Of a stretch of DNA of 41,220 nt, positions 11,601 through 18,679 are shown in pieces. Under the pieces are notes generated by a model. The model made no database searches. It was not told the origin of the DNA and was given only the letters and a program-made list of their open reading frames with translations. The position numbers and the translations under genes were made by a program. This DNA comes from Bacteroidia bacterium (lineage in GTDB: Bacteria; Bacteroidota; Bacteroidia; UKL13-3): contig JAIOYZ010000031.1 of assembly GCA_021740845.1 (NCBI GenBank), forward strand, positions 1-41,220, written 5' to 3'. The first letter of the stretch is position 1, and every line of letters starts with the position of its first letter.

Positions 11601-12817
11601 GCCATAGTCTTGAGTATGTAGTTGCAAACGGTGGATGTTACGATACCTTAAATCATACTATTATGATTCAAGCTGCACCAATTGCAGGTTTCGATTTAAC
11701 TGCATCAGGTTGTTCTAATAGTGTTTCAGTAAGCAGCAACAGTATCAATGCAAATACCTATAACTGGAACTTTGGTGATCCTTCAACCTTAGCTGATTCG
11801 GCATTTGGTTCATTTGCAAGTTATACTTATGGAGCAAACGGAACTTTCTCAATAAGCTTAATTGTACAAAACAATGCAGGTTGTGCGGATACTATTTCAC
11901 AAGATGTAACTGTAACCAGAGCATTCAATCCACATGTTGCCAACTTCACTTTCGATAACTCTATCTGTAATTGTCGTTGCAATAACACAGTTAAGTTTAC
12001 CAATTTAACTTATGGTTCTGGCAAAACATTCTTATGGAGCTTTGGTGATGGAACTACTTCGGTTCAAGCCAACCCTTCTAAAGGTTATGCAAAAGCAGGA
12101 ACTTACCAAATAACATTAACCTCTATTGATTCTACAGGTTGTATGTCTACATTAACTAAGTTAATAACAGTTGTAGAAGACTTAAGCGGACCAAGTGCAT
12201 CGTTCAATACCGATTATCAAGTACAGTGTTTGAGCAGCAATAGCTTTAATTTCTACAATACCTCTGCTTACAACGGTAACGGATGGGTTAAGAAATACTA
12301 CTGGAACTTTGGTGATGGAACAATTGATACCAACAATACATTTGTGTTCAACAAAGTTTATACAACTGCTGGAAACTACGTGGTAACCTTGGTAGCAGAG
12401 GCTGCAAATGGTTGCAAAGATACCATGACTATGTATATCCAAGTTCGTTCATTGCCTTGCACAGGTTCTATGAAATATGTGAACTTACAAGACGGAACTA
12501 ACTGGCAAATTGGTCCAGATTATGGAAACGGAATTGCAAATTCATTGAATGAAATTCAAAGCAACAATGAGTTTAACTTGTATCCAAATCCAAACAACGG
12601 AGCATTTACTTTAAGTTTCATCGAATTGGTAAAAGGAGATTATACAGTTGTGGTAACAGATATGTATGGAAGAGAAATTATGAGACAAGAAGAAAGTCAC
12701 ATGAACTCTCAAAGCCTACAAATAGAAGCATCTCAATTGGCTGAAGGAACTTACTTTGTATCGCTTATGGGAGAAAACCAAAGCTATACCGCTAAGAAGT
12801 TCACAGTTATAAAATAG
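5684..12817 (+). CDS. Giant T9SS-secreted surface protein (DUF11, SdrD_B-like and PKD domains)
   Basis: Complete 2377-residue protein. Residues 1-36 are a signal peptide (hydrophobic LLVALTAILLLAG, cleavage near NAQ). Residues about 40-330 and 530-830 contain DUF11-type repeats (VLRDTLPTGVEFVEA, VIVDTLDSRLTYING). Two SdrD_B-like domains follow at about 847 and 985 (LGNYVW.D.N.NG.QDEP, ending DPTIDAGY). An Ig-like stretch at about 1110-1230 leads into a long PKD array (about 1240-2280; WNFGDG/YYWNFGDG). Residues about 2295-2377 are a T9SS sorting domain (YPNPNNGAF, AEGTYFVSL, KKFTVIK). The last PKD modules, including CNCRC at about 2095, match those of the protein ending at 4553, so the two share ancestry. 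A purine-rich AAGAGGAAA sits 7-15 bases before the ATG. Expected to be on the cell surface or released; an adhesive or structural role is inferred. Confidence 0.95.
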   Translation: MKTIQTISSKGKTNYLSKLLVALTAILLLAGNKANAQYLFQTSTSTDLTSVNSGNQFIYIFNYSTAGNTTSGQNVVAEISLPLNLVPYDESNFSNSISYPTSQVTGASYNSGTKKVTITYINPLPAGATGQIQIKFKYINGTTPNGYAPDLFTKVTFSNPLSVSPVYSDTLNVTALAANNFTIGKVKNSGGAINDLTIYKFTIGSTASSNGALTLSNPVLRDTLPTGVEFVEATAFSGSNTPTYDPFTRIVTWTWTSGLFNTNYSGTAYLSVRHLSPTYSIGSTACNSATIHGVIPVLPIGNTASSSKRGSVCFGIAAPSPAAICNGGSISAATASWLSKHVLSGTTDNSFSNGWSNTGNTELDSVVLVYTIDKSVDVTTIKIGALIDGLARTSKDTVIVRYKTNLSPATYIYKGTYFVSGSVNITPTLAPGEYLTEVKFSIYGHLPIGGSQDFTYKGNVRSTALNAKDGSPIIEGTTYNTSNPGDDGTLIYNNSFGTYYYNGAAVNYSNCSGLAEIMIPQPVFNTPSKSTTNGSSFRASDTTNYRFSIQLGGNVDAADVVIVDTLDSRLTYINGSSSITIGSNTFTPTVNGQILTWNLGTVPDGGSTYTINFKAVIAPGTPAASIPNKIYISSSNALMPKGTTATKNTTIITAVALVAYKGQNGCDTNFVYYPINATTQEGGLINYKITVKNQGNVASKDMVLIDVFPFIGDQRGSQWFANLVGAVTLADPYSTIYYNAVANPCYSDFVPAVNPPACSAPVWTLTPPSDITSVKSIKIVRTQPLAALDSIEFSWPMRVPVGTPSNIIMNNTIYYQVSRADMAGTTGRLLPAAPNQVGMVTSCAPVLGSLGNYVWIDINKNGIQDEPASYGLNGIKVYLYGAGLDNAIGGGDDILLDSTFTGNNFSGNPGYYKFIELVSGKYFVKFQTEYNQYSITPVTDQIPQMDGGNDAIPSTGLSGLVTIDASGSGLDKDDPTIDAGYFPIGSLGNYVWNDANGNGLQDEPAAKGMNGVTVYLYKQVASVYVVVDTTVTANDLGGNPGYYNFIIETSGNYKVLFPIASLTTQTTGAGVDGNSDANTSTGFSPVVVMNLISSGLAVNNPTIDAGYICSKPNAGIDQIKCMNDTVSLTATGVGSGIWTAHVANPATTTFTAATSLNTDVTGITVAGTYQFIYTVSGSCADTVSVLVKATSSSNSVAYICAGGSYLFNGHTFNATGNYTVHITNVEGCDSAAHLALTVVDIPSSATTVNDAAQCVNSNTFEFTLDHPQASVYYIFNYGDGHADTAYQNTFTHTYADSGNYVVSIHAMDTLAGCNTSFSLNTTVYPRPNISLWQNDTSRCIGGNVFSFRNFSTVPNGSISSTTWYYGDGNFNTVSGLNPVTYSYASPGTYYVVAEVSTNHNCVAFDSVRVVVAEGPVAGFGLIQNGCCGDITVSNTSTNATTFEWEFTAVNSSDVFKCTYSTNTFNIQLNPGSYHVRLIAKGTGGCVDTLTSLFDVLSKPNAIFETNVNSCGTNATFTNLSFAASAYSWNFGDPTSGAANTSTVENPSHLFTNPGTYTVTLIVENASGCSDTMVQNVVVNPSLGVSPIASFTYANLAGSCVNKVAFTNTSSNGSSYKWIFADGTINTNQNANKAFTVAGSYLVKLAVTSSTGCTDTATQTIVIASTYEGPTASFTVSNSSQCLAGNTFDFINTSTYNGGGWITSYSWDFGDGTFDNANTFAYNKTYATAGTYLVRLIANGSNSCKDTAYQIVTVKASPVLDFTTGSTCGKTVSFTNNSSNISGSYWNMGDGGVPCFDSTNFSHHYNDIGWYFVQLVGVAPNGCMDTLTKGIQVNNTSLPVASFTFDTVSCANAMRFTNTSGGGGVYTWNFGDGSNIDSTGTPVHSYTSAGVYNVSLTANVGENCTATTTVSVPAPQGFGNLVPEAKFGYGIEACTNTITASATSTNVTLQKWLYDGVVVGWGPNVTISAPTVGGHSLEYVVANGGCYDTLNHTIMIQAAPIAGFDLTASGCSNSVSVSSNSINANTYNWNFGDPSTLADSAFGSFASYTYGANGTFSISLIVQNNAGCADTISQDVTVTRAFNPHVANFTFDNSICNCRCNNTVKFTNLTYGSGKTFLWSFGDGTTSVQANPSKGYAKAGTYQITLTSIDSTGCMSTLTKLITVVEDLSGPSASFNTDYQVQCLSSNSFNFYNTSAYNGNGWVKKYYWNFGDGTIDTNNTFVFNKVYTTAGNYVVTLVAEAANGCKDTMTMYIQVRSLPCTGSMKYVNLQDGTNWQIGPDYGNGIANSLNEIQSNNEFNLYPNPNNGAFTLSFIELVKGDYTVVVTDMYGREIMRQEESHMNSQSLQIEASQLAEGTYFVSLMGENQSYTAKKFTVIK

Positions 12818-12843
12818 TTAGTTTTTTTTCATATGGTGTAAAA

Positions 12844-12875
12844 GGGGCTCAGATTTATCTGGGCCTCTTTTTTTT
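12844..12875 (+). terminator. Rho-independent terminator after giant surface protein
   Basis: GGGGCTCAG, loop ATTTAT and CTGGGCCTC form a 9-bp stem with two G-U pairs, then eight T. It is nearly the same design as 4943-4974. GGTTTGAACC follows at 12882. Confidence 0.9.
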
Positions 12876-12878
12876 ATT

Positions 12879-13370
12879 TTCGGTTTGAACCAAAAGGCAA
12901 TGGTGAAGTTTATTTGTTTATTCGTTGTTTCTTCACCAAAGCCAATGCGTAGGTGGATGGTGTAGGTGGATGGTGTTTATTCGTTTAACTGTTTAATCGT
13001 TTAACGCATTTTAGAAATAACCAATTCGAAATCGCCGATTCGGAAAAGCCGATTCGGATTTGCAATCCGAATCTAAATGCCAGAAGGATTTGCAATCCGT
13101 TTTTCATTCAAAGCCAAGGCATTCTAAATTCATCAATTCTAGTTCAGTTAATTTCGGTTTGAACCAAAAGGCAATTGTGAAGTCTATTTGTTTATTCGTT
13201 GTTTCTTCACCAAAGCCAATGCGTAGGTGGATGGCTTAGGTGGATGGCGTTTAATCGTTTAACTGTTTAATCGTTTAACGCTTTTTAGAAATAACCGATT
13301 AGAAAAAGCCGATTCGGATTTGCAATCCGAATCTAAATGCCAGGAGGATTTGCAATCTCGACTTTTCGCA
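12879..13370. repeat. Two direct copies of a 274-bp non-coding repeat
   Basis: The stretch starting TTCGGTTTGAACCAAAAGGC at 12879 recurs at 13153, an offset of 274. Shared parts include GAAGTTTATTTGTTTATTCG (with one change), ACCAAAGCCAATGCGTAGG, GTTTAATCGTTTAACGC and GATTCGGATT-TGC-AATCCGAATC. The second copy ends near 13370. Partial copies of the same composite lie at 17615-17672 and 18451-18541, so this is a dispersed repeat and not a gene. Confidence 0.85.
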
Positions 13371-13412
13371 TTCTTGTAAGCAGCCAACCCATTCATATTT
13401 ACATTCCATATC

Positions 13413-13800
13413 CATCACCTCTAAAATTTAGCCTCCCAACTTATCCCAGAGGAATAAAATGTTTATAGAAAATTCAATGAACCAGAAAAATATGACTCCG
13501 AAGGAGTCATATAATTTCATTGGTAGGTTTTTCTATAAACATGCGGCCCCGCTGGTGCTGGTGGAATGATTGAATTGGTTTTTTTGTTTGGGTTATTGGC
13601 TTAGAATTGGTTCAGAAAAGCCAAATTTGAAAGTAGTTTTATTTCTCAATTGCTAAACTATTGCAACAAACTGCTTTGGGTGATAAAGTCGGATTGCAAA
13701 TCCTATATGTATAAAAGTTAGGATTGCAAATCCTAACTAGCAGAGTCGGATTGCAAATCCTAAATGTATAAAAGTTAGGATTGCAAATCCTAACTAGCGG
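13413..13800. repeat. Dispersed ~390-bp structured element, copy 1
   Basis: It aligns over its length with 19117-19526. It contains an outer 14-bp perfect stem (13459-13472 with 13529-13542), an inner 10-bp perfect stem with a GAA loop (13490-13499 with 13503-13512) and, at its right end, four palindromic GGATTGCAAATCC cores at 13691, 13721, 13748 and 13778. A 25-codon frame (13493-13570, MTPKESYNF..., stop TGA) is preserved in both copies. It may be a MITE-like element or a structured RNA; no transposase is present. Confidence 0.8.
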
Positions 13801-13932
13801 AGCAGCATAATCAAACAATAAAAAAAACCTCCGCTAAATCTAATCTTCCTCTGCGAACTCCGCGAGAACGGGTAAACAATCAATGAAGTAGGATGTCCCA
13901 TAAAAAGTCACTAAACCCCAACAAAAAAAATG
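13801..13932. other. Intergenic DNA after the glycosyltransferase operon, no gene
   Basis: This short A-rich stretch lies between the repeat element and the stop of the minus-strand gene at 13933. Reading minus, the stop is followed within ten bases by eight T (13921-13929 region), but I see no convincing GC stem, so it is not called as a terminator. Confidence 0.6.
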
Positions 13933-15534
13933 CTACTTGGTAAATTGAATTAATTTTACCGGCAAATCATTATCAATATAACAAGAATCTAATACGATAT
14001 AATTACGTTCTCTTTTTAAACTTTCTTCATCAGCAATATAAAAGGCACCTTCGTGTTTCTGATAAGTGTTTTTAAGTATTTGTCCACGAATAGAACTAAA
14101 ATAATAACTCGCAAAATCTTCACTGCCATTGTCTTTTACCGTGTATTTATATGCGTAAAGCGCTTTGCCAATTGTTTTATTTGCTACTCTTTCAATATCG
14201 GGTAAATAGGTCATGGGGTAATTAATCCTTGGTGGCAGGACTAAGAAATTGAAAATTAATCGAGTACTTAAGGTGATGAAAATAAAGACAAAAATTCGCT
14301 CCGATTTAAGTTTAAAATACGCATAGGTTAATCCAAGCAAAAGCACAAAAAATAGGGAGGACTTTAAAAAAACATTTGGAATATTTTGGGTTTCGGGGTG
14401 AAATGGAAATACCCAAACGCCTAAACAAAGAAGTATAGAAATTATTCCGAAAAGCATTTCAATAGATTTTCTCTGCCATTGAATGGGATTTGTTTTTTCT
14501 TCCCAAATCCATACAAAGGGAATAAACACCAAAGGCAGCAGCATTAATAAATACCTAGCATACACTTGAGGGGATGTCCAATAGATAATAAAATTAGTGA
14601 AGAATATCCAAAGTAAGTAGGAGATAAATTCGTTTTCCCTAAGGATTGTTTTAATATCTTTCCGCATTAATACTACAACCAATATCATCCAAGGGGCATA
14701 ATGGTAAAGCATCTCAAAAGGAAATGAAATCATATGCGCAAGGCTATCTTGCCATCCAAATTTTAAGACAGTTCTATTGGTGCTTTCCGAAAGTAATATC
14801 CCAAACATTTTTTCTAAAGGAATTTGGTTCAAACCGAAATACCTACCATAATAGCTTGCAATAATGCCCAAAAAAACAAGGCCGCCAACCCAATGTTGCC
14901 AACAAAAAAGTTTTTTGAAATTTCCTTTCCAAACAAAAAGTGTTACAAGCGTAATGCCTTGAAAAACCAATGCTGGTAAGCCTTTCATCAAAAAACCAAC
15001 AGCCGTTAAAAGGTAAGTAAACACAAATAACAACAACCATTTTTTCTCCTTAAAGTAAGTATAGCTAAGCATAAATCCTAGAAAGGTTGTCATAGAAAAA
15101 CAAATGTCTATAAGGCCTTGCAAGGAATCGTAAAAGAGAATTCTTCCATTGCTTACAAAAACTAATGCTGCTAAAAAACCAATTTTTTGGTTGGTATATT
15201 TTTTAGTAAACCAATAAATAATTAAGCCATAAATTACCAAAGAAACAGCCATTGGAAAACGCATGGCAAACGGACTATAATTTCCAAATGTTTTAAAGGA
15301 AAGTGCAATCAGCCAATTATAAAAGGGAGGCTTGTTAAAATAGGGTTCGCCGTTTAATGTGGGTGTAATATAGTCGCCAGAAAATATCATTTCCAATGCC
15401 ACCAAACCTCTTCTTGGTTCGTCAGAATCTACATCTATTGGCAAATATCCTAAATGACTAAATAATACATAGCCAAATAATAATACGACAAGAATTTGCC
15501 AAAATTTTAAAGGTATATTATTTAGGTAATTCAT
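13933..15534 (-). CDS. ArnT/PMT-like GT-C glycosyltransferase (GT39/GT83 type)
   Basis: Integral membrane protein of 533 residues with about ten to twelve hydrophobic segments. Near the N-terminus, after the first membrane helix, is the acidic GT-C signature DSDEPRRG (residues 36-43), followed by ALEMIFSGDYITPTLNGEPYFNKPP, typical of ArnT and PMT_2 family enzymes. These transfer a sugar from a polyprenyl-phosphate carrier to lipid A, protein or another acceptor on the outer face of the inner membrane. It is the third gene of a tight minus-strand operon: a single base separates its ATG from the stop of the flippase-like gene at 15536. The neighbouring GT2 enzyme probably makes its lipid-linked donor. 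The acceptor cannot be told from the sequence. Confidence 0.88.
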   Translation of the reverse strand: MNYLNNIPLKFWQILVVLLFGYVLFSHLGYLPIDVDSDEPRRGLVALEMIFSGDYITPTLNGEPYFNKPPFYNWLIALSFKTFGNYSPFAMRFPMAVSLVIYGLIIYWFTKKYTNQKIGFLAALVFVSNGRILFYDSLQGLIDICFSMTTFLGFMLSYTYFKEKKWLLLFVFTYLLTAVGFLMKGLPALVFQGITLVTLFVWKGNFKKLFCWQHWVGGLVFLGIIASYYGRYFGLNQIPLEKMFGILLSESTNRTVLKFGWQDSLAHMISFPFEMLYHYAPWMILVVVLMRKDIKTILRENEFISYLLWIFFTNFIIYWTSPQVYARYLLMLLPLVFIPFVWIWEEKTNPIQWQRKSIEMLFGIISILLCLGVWVFPFHPETQNIPNVFLKSSLFFVLLLGLTYAYFKLKSERIFVFIFITLSTRLIFNFLVLPPRINYPMTYLPDIERVANKTIGKALYAYKYTVKDNGSEDFASYYFSSIRGQILKNTYQKHEGAFYIADEESLKRERNYIVLDSCYIDNDLPVKLIQFTK

Positions 15535-15535
15535 A

Positions 15536-16399
15536 TCATTTGCTTAGAATAGTTTTTTTTGGTTTGATCCAAGCTCCAGGAAGTGCACTAACAAAGGAGA
15601 TAATAAAAAATAGCAAGGTAATGCTCACAGCTTTCTCCAAATTAATGTCTAAATACTGAGAAGCAAATACAAATACCAATTCTCTTGAACCGGCGCCACC
15701 AATGGTAAATGGCAAGGCAGATGCAATAGAAGAAATTAAAAACAAGAAAATATATGGAATCCAATCACTATCAATTTTTAGGGCATATGCCAAAACTAAA
15801 ATGCATATAACTTGTGAGATTTGCACTCCAATTGATTGGATAAAAGTTAATGGGATTACTGATATATAATCTGGGAAAAATAATTTGGTTACTACCCAAT
15901 AAACGAGAAGGAGAAATACCAAAGTGCCTATTACAAGATAAGAATTTATATGCAATTGTGATAGAAGTGATGGTAAAAAAATAAGACTTATTAGTGCTAA
16001 AAAAACAAGTGCAATCAGTCCGCTAATTCTATCTAGTAGAGTTGCCCAAACAATTTTTTTGACTGGAATAGAAATTATTTTATTTAACAAATAAACCTTG
16101 TATCCATCGCCACCAATGCCACCCGGTAAAAATTGGTTATAAAACATGCCAATATAATAAAGCCTTAAATTTTCTTTGAAGGAAATAAGTAAATCAATGG
16201 ATTTATAAAATTGTTGAAGTCGGATTGCACTTACCCATTTGGATAAATTAAAAAGTAGGAAGGCAGGAATAAACAAATAGAAAGAAATTGCAGAAACTAA
16301 TTCAACTGTTTTGCTATAACTTATTTTTTGGAAAACAAAATAGAATGCAATAACAGTTACCAGAATTTTCAATAACCAGATGAGCCACTTTTTTATCAT
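15536..16399 (-). CDS. Lysylphosphatidylglycerol synthase TM-like (UPF0104) membrane protein, putative flippase
   Basis: 287-residue polytopic membrane protein with about seven to eight hydrophobic helices. It has features of the LPG_synthase_TM/UPF0104 family: a GGIGGDGYKVYLL segment at residues about 96-108 and a later PFTIGGAGSRELVFVFA segment. This family includes the flippase half of MprF and proteins encoded beside polyprenyl-sugar glycosyltransferases. Its ATG overlaps the stop of the GT2 gene (ATGA at 16396-16399), and its stop is one base from the ArnT-like gene, so the three are translationally coupled. A role in flipping the polyprenyl-phosphate sugar between the GT2 and GT-C steps is inferred from context. 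No lysyl-tRNA transferase domain is present. Confidence 0.85.
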   Translation of the reverse strand: MIKKWLIWLLKILVTVIAFYFVFQKISYSKTVELVSAISFYLFIPAFLLFNLSKWVSAIRLQQFYKSIDLLISFKENLRLYYIGMFYNQFLPGGIGGDGYKVYLLNKIISIPVKKIVWATLLDRISGLIALVFLALISLIFLPSLLSQLHINSYLVIGTLVFLLLVYWVVTKLFFPDYISVIPLTFIQSIGVQISQVICILVLAYALKIDSDWIPYIFLFLISSIASALPFTIGGAGSRELVFVFASQYLDINLEKAVSITLLFFIISFVSALPGAWIKPKKTILSK

Positions 16400-17352
16400 T
16401 CAGATGGTTTATAAAAATCCTTAATTACATAGTTAGGTTTGTTTCTAGATTCGTAATAGGTTCTCATTTGAATCTCGGTCATAAACCCAAAAGTTAATAA
16501 TTGTAATCCTCCCAAAAGTAATATGATTCCTAGAATGAGCAAGGGCCTTCCCCAAATATCATGACCAGTTAATTTCAAAGCCAATAAATAAAGGTTGATT
16601 ATTCCACCAGTAAAAACGGATAGAATTCCTATAGGTCCAAACAAATGCATCGGTCGGCTAAAATACCTTTGAAAGAAAACAATCAAAAGTAAATCGCTCA
16701 TTACTTTAAAGGTTCTGCCTAAGCCATATTTTGATTTACCAAATCTTCTGGCGTGGTGCTTAACATCCACTTCCACCATTTTTGCGCCTTGCATAGCAGC
16801 CAATACGGGTATAAAGCGGTGCAACTGGCCATACAAACCAAGGTTTTTAGCAATGGAGCTTCTATAGATTTTTAGTGTGCAACCATAATCGTGTAAATAA
16901 ACGCCAGTCATTTTTCTGATGATTGCATTGGCAATTCCACTAGGTACTTTCCGCAAAAACATACCATCTTTTCTATTGGCTCGTTTGCCAGCCACAACAT
17001 CCCAATGCTCTATTTCAAGTTTTTGCAACATCCTTGGAATATCAGAAGGGTCGTTTTGTAAGTCTCCATCCATGGTTGCAATAAACTCACCCTGTGCAGC
17101 ATCAATTCCCGCAACCATAGCGGTGGTTTGACCATAATTCTTGCTAAGTACAATTAGCTTAACATTTTGGGTTGCGTGTTTTCTAATGTTCAAAACGGTG
17201 TTGTCCCTTGAACCATCATCCACCAAAATTAATTCATAAGATAATGTGGTTAATTCCTTAGAAATGGCCTCAATAAGAGGTTGAATATTATCTTCTTCGT
17301 CTTTTAGAGTAACAACCAAGGATAATTTAATTTCTGATGGAGGGCTTGCCAT
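16396..17352 (-). CDS. GT2 polyprenyl-phosphate glycosyltransferase (DPM1/ArnC/GtrB-like)
   Basis: Membrane-associated GT-A glycosyltransferase of about 318 residues. Counting from the ATG at 17352, LSLVVTLKDEEDNI (10-23) begins the fold, DDGSRDNT (45-52) is the nucleotide-binding motif and MDGDLQNDP (94-102) holds the metal-binding acidic residues. RFGKSKYGLGRTFK lies before two C-terminal membrane helices, as in GtrB and ArnC. It should transfer a sugar from a nucleotide sugar to undecaprenyl phosphate on the inner leaflet. The frame extends upstream to a TTG at 17427, but those 25 residues are not family-like, so I prefer 17352. First gene of the operon with the flippase-like and ArnT-like genes; overlap with the next is 4 bases (ATGA). 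Confidence 0.88.
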   Translation of the reverse strand: MASPPSEIKLSLVVTLKDEEDNIQPLIEAISKELTTLSYELILVDDGSRDNTVLNIRKHATQNVKLIVLSKNYGQTTAMVAGIDAAQGEFIATMDGDLQNDPSDIPRMLQKLEIEHWDVVAGKRANRKDGMFLRKVPSGIANAIIRKMTGVYLHDYGCTLKIYRSSIAKNLGLYGQLHRFIPVLAAMQGAKMVEVDVKHHARRFGKSKYGLGRTFKVMSDLLLIVFFQRYFSRPMHLFGPIGILSVFTGGIINLYLLALKLTGHDIWGRPLLILGIILLLGGLQLLTFGFMTEIQMRTYYESRNKPNYVIKDFYKPSE

Positions 17353-17427
17353 TTTCGAAAAAATAGAAGAGCTAAATTCGTGATCCAATTTAGCAGAAGT
17401 TGTTAGTTTTTTTTGTTGCAATTCCAA

Positions 17428-17836
17428 GACGGCAAGAAAGCAGACAAGTATTATAAAATGATTAATTTAATAGAAAGAAATGTCTAACTAAACGTTAGGA
17501 AAAAGATATTTTGAGATGCTTGGCCGGTTGTTTCACTTATTTTCAAAATAGGTTTTTTCGTTTTTTGTCAACTAAAGTCTAATAGGCAATTACAAACTGC
17601 TTTTTTAACTTTATGTTAAAGCATTCCAAATTTCCACCAATTAGGTTTAGTAAATTTCGGTTTGAACCAAAAGGCAATGGTTTTTGTGGAGTTTATTTGT
17701 TGTATTTCCAGAAATATAGTTTAGTTAATTTCGGTTTGAACCAAAATTAGTCTGGGATTTTGGATTTTTGATAATTTGTAGTTCAGGTTTAAACCTAAAG
17801 GTTAGGTATTTTTTATTTATATGCTAAATTTGTTAT
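17428..17836. repeat. Intergenic region with three GGTTTGAACC-type motifs
   Basis: No gene is seen. GGTTTGAACC lies at 17659-17668 and 17733-17742; the perfect palindrome GGTTTAAACC lies at 17786-17795. The section at about 17615-17672 is a partial copy of the composite repeat of 13120-13172 (CATTCCAAAT..., TTTAGTAAATTTCGG). The promoter of the minus-strand glycosyltransferase operon should lie between 17353 and about 17500; no clear box was found. Confidence 0.75.
17825..17832 (+). promoter_or_regulatory. Candidate -7 box (TAAATTTG) of the vapBC pair
   Basis: TAAATTTG fits the Bacteroidota TAnnTTTG box. No TTTG -33 box lies at the expected spacing. It ends only 5 bases before the ATG at 17837, so transcription would start at or next to the start codon (leaderless), or translation starts at the second ATG (17849). 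Confidence 0.4.
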
Positions 17837-18052
17837 ATGGAAAATACAATGCTAATCCAAATTACAAATCAAAATGCCATAGGCCTTATTCATGAATTGG
17901 AAGAGCTCCATCTTATTAAGGTATTAAAGGAAAATGTAGTTGTAAGCACCAATAAGCTTTCTAATAAATATAAAGGAATTATTAGTAAAGAAGATGGCGA
18001 AAAATTAAACGACCATATTAAACAAATGCGAAGTGAATGGAACAGTATTTAA
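17837..18052 (+). CDS. Putative antitoxin of a VapBC-type pair
   Basis: 71-residue small protein without membrane segments, preceding and overlapping a PIN-domain gene by 16 bases. The order antitoxin then toxin with overlap is typical of type II pairs. Residues 1-20 include a strand-like start (MLIQITNQNAIGLIHELEEL), and the C-terminus (KYKGIISKEDGEKLNDHIKQMRSEWNSI) resembles toxin-binding tails of Bacteroidota antitoxins seen beside VapC. It is assigned by neighbour and size, not by a strong motif. It would bind the toxin and repress its own promoter. Alternative start: ATG at 17849. Confidence 0.75.
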   Translation: MENTMLIQITNQNAIGLIHELEELHLIKVLKENVVVSTNKLSNKYKGIISKEDGEKLNDHIKQMRSEWNSI

Positions 18053-18423
18053 TAGATACAAATGTAATTTCACATTATTTTTCGGCATCTTTACCTCCAA
18101 ATGGGATGCAGTTTATGGATTCTATTTTCGATGCAATTCCTAATATTTCAATAATCACTCAAATTGAACTTCTAAGTTGGAAGACCAATATAGAAAGTGA
18201 GCAAAAAGTTGAGGAATTTATTACAGATAGCAATGTATTAGAACTTTCTTCTACCATAGTTTCTAAGTGTGTAATTATTAGAAGAAATAAAAAAATAAAA
18301 ACGCCAGATGCCATTATTGCTGCAACTGCAATAGTGAATAATTACATATTGATCACCAGCAATGAAATAGACTTTTCAAATATTAAAGGTTTAAAAATTA
18401 TCAATCCTTTTAAGTTGTTATAG
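18037..18423 (+). CDS. vapC: VapC-like PIN-domain toxin (endoribonuclease)
   Basis: 128-residue PIN-domain protein. The conserved acidic residues are visible: D7 in YLIDTNVIS, E44 in ITQIELLSW, D91 in KTPDAIIAATAI, and a fourth in the NEIDF stretch (D112). Length and motif order fit VapC toxins, Mg-dependent RNases that often cut tRNA or rRNA. It overlaps the antitoxin gene by 16 bases, which couples their translation. The pair lies between copies of dispersed repeats and has AT-rich composition, which fits a mobile accessory module. All catalytic residues are present, so the toxin is probably active. The target RNA cannot be told. Confidence 0.88.
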   Translation: MEQYLIDTNVISHYFSASLPPNGMQFMDSIFDAIPNISIITQIELLSWKTNIESEQKVEEFITDSNVLELSSTIVSKCVIIRRNKKIKTPDAIIAATAIVNNYILITSNEIDFSNIKGLKIINPFKLL

Positions 18424-18679
18424 TTTATTTTTCTACCCTAATTCACCGCCGCTTCGGATTTGCAATCCGACTTTTCATTCAAGGCCAAGGCATCCCAAAT
18501 ACTTCAATTTAGGTTTAGTGATTTTCGGTTTGAACCAAAACTTATGATTATTTTTTTTATTCTTATCGCAAATCTGGATAGTTGGAACAATTTAATTTTT
18601 GGGAAGGGTGATTAGAAAAGAAAAAAATGATTTAATTTTCTATGGTTTTACAATTTTTTGAATTTTAATTTGAAACAGA
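18424..18679. repeat. Intergenic partial copy of the composite repeat
   Basis: CGGATTTGCAATCCG at 18455-18469, then TTTTCATTCAAGGCCAAGGC and GGTTTGAACC at 18527-18536, repeat the order found at 13085-13165. No gene is seen; the rest is AT-rich. Confidence 0.75.

Noticed and set aside
17352-17427. Upstream TTG start for the GT2 gene
   Set aside because: The extra 25 residues are not family-like; the ATG at 17352 places the GT2 fold at the usual distance from the start.
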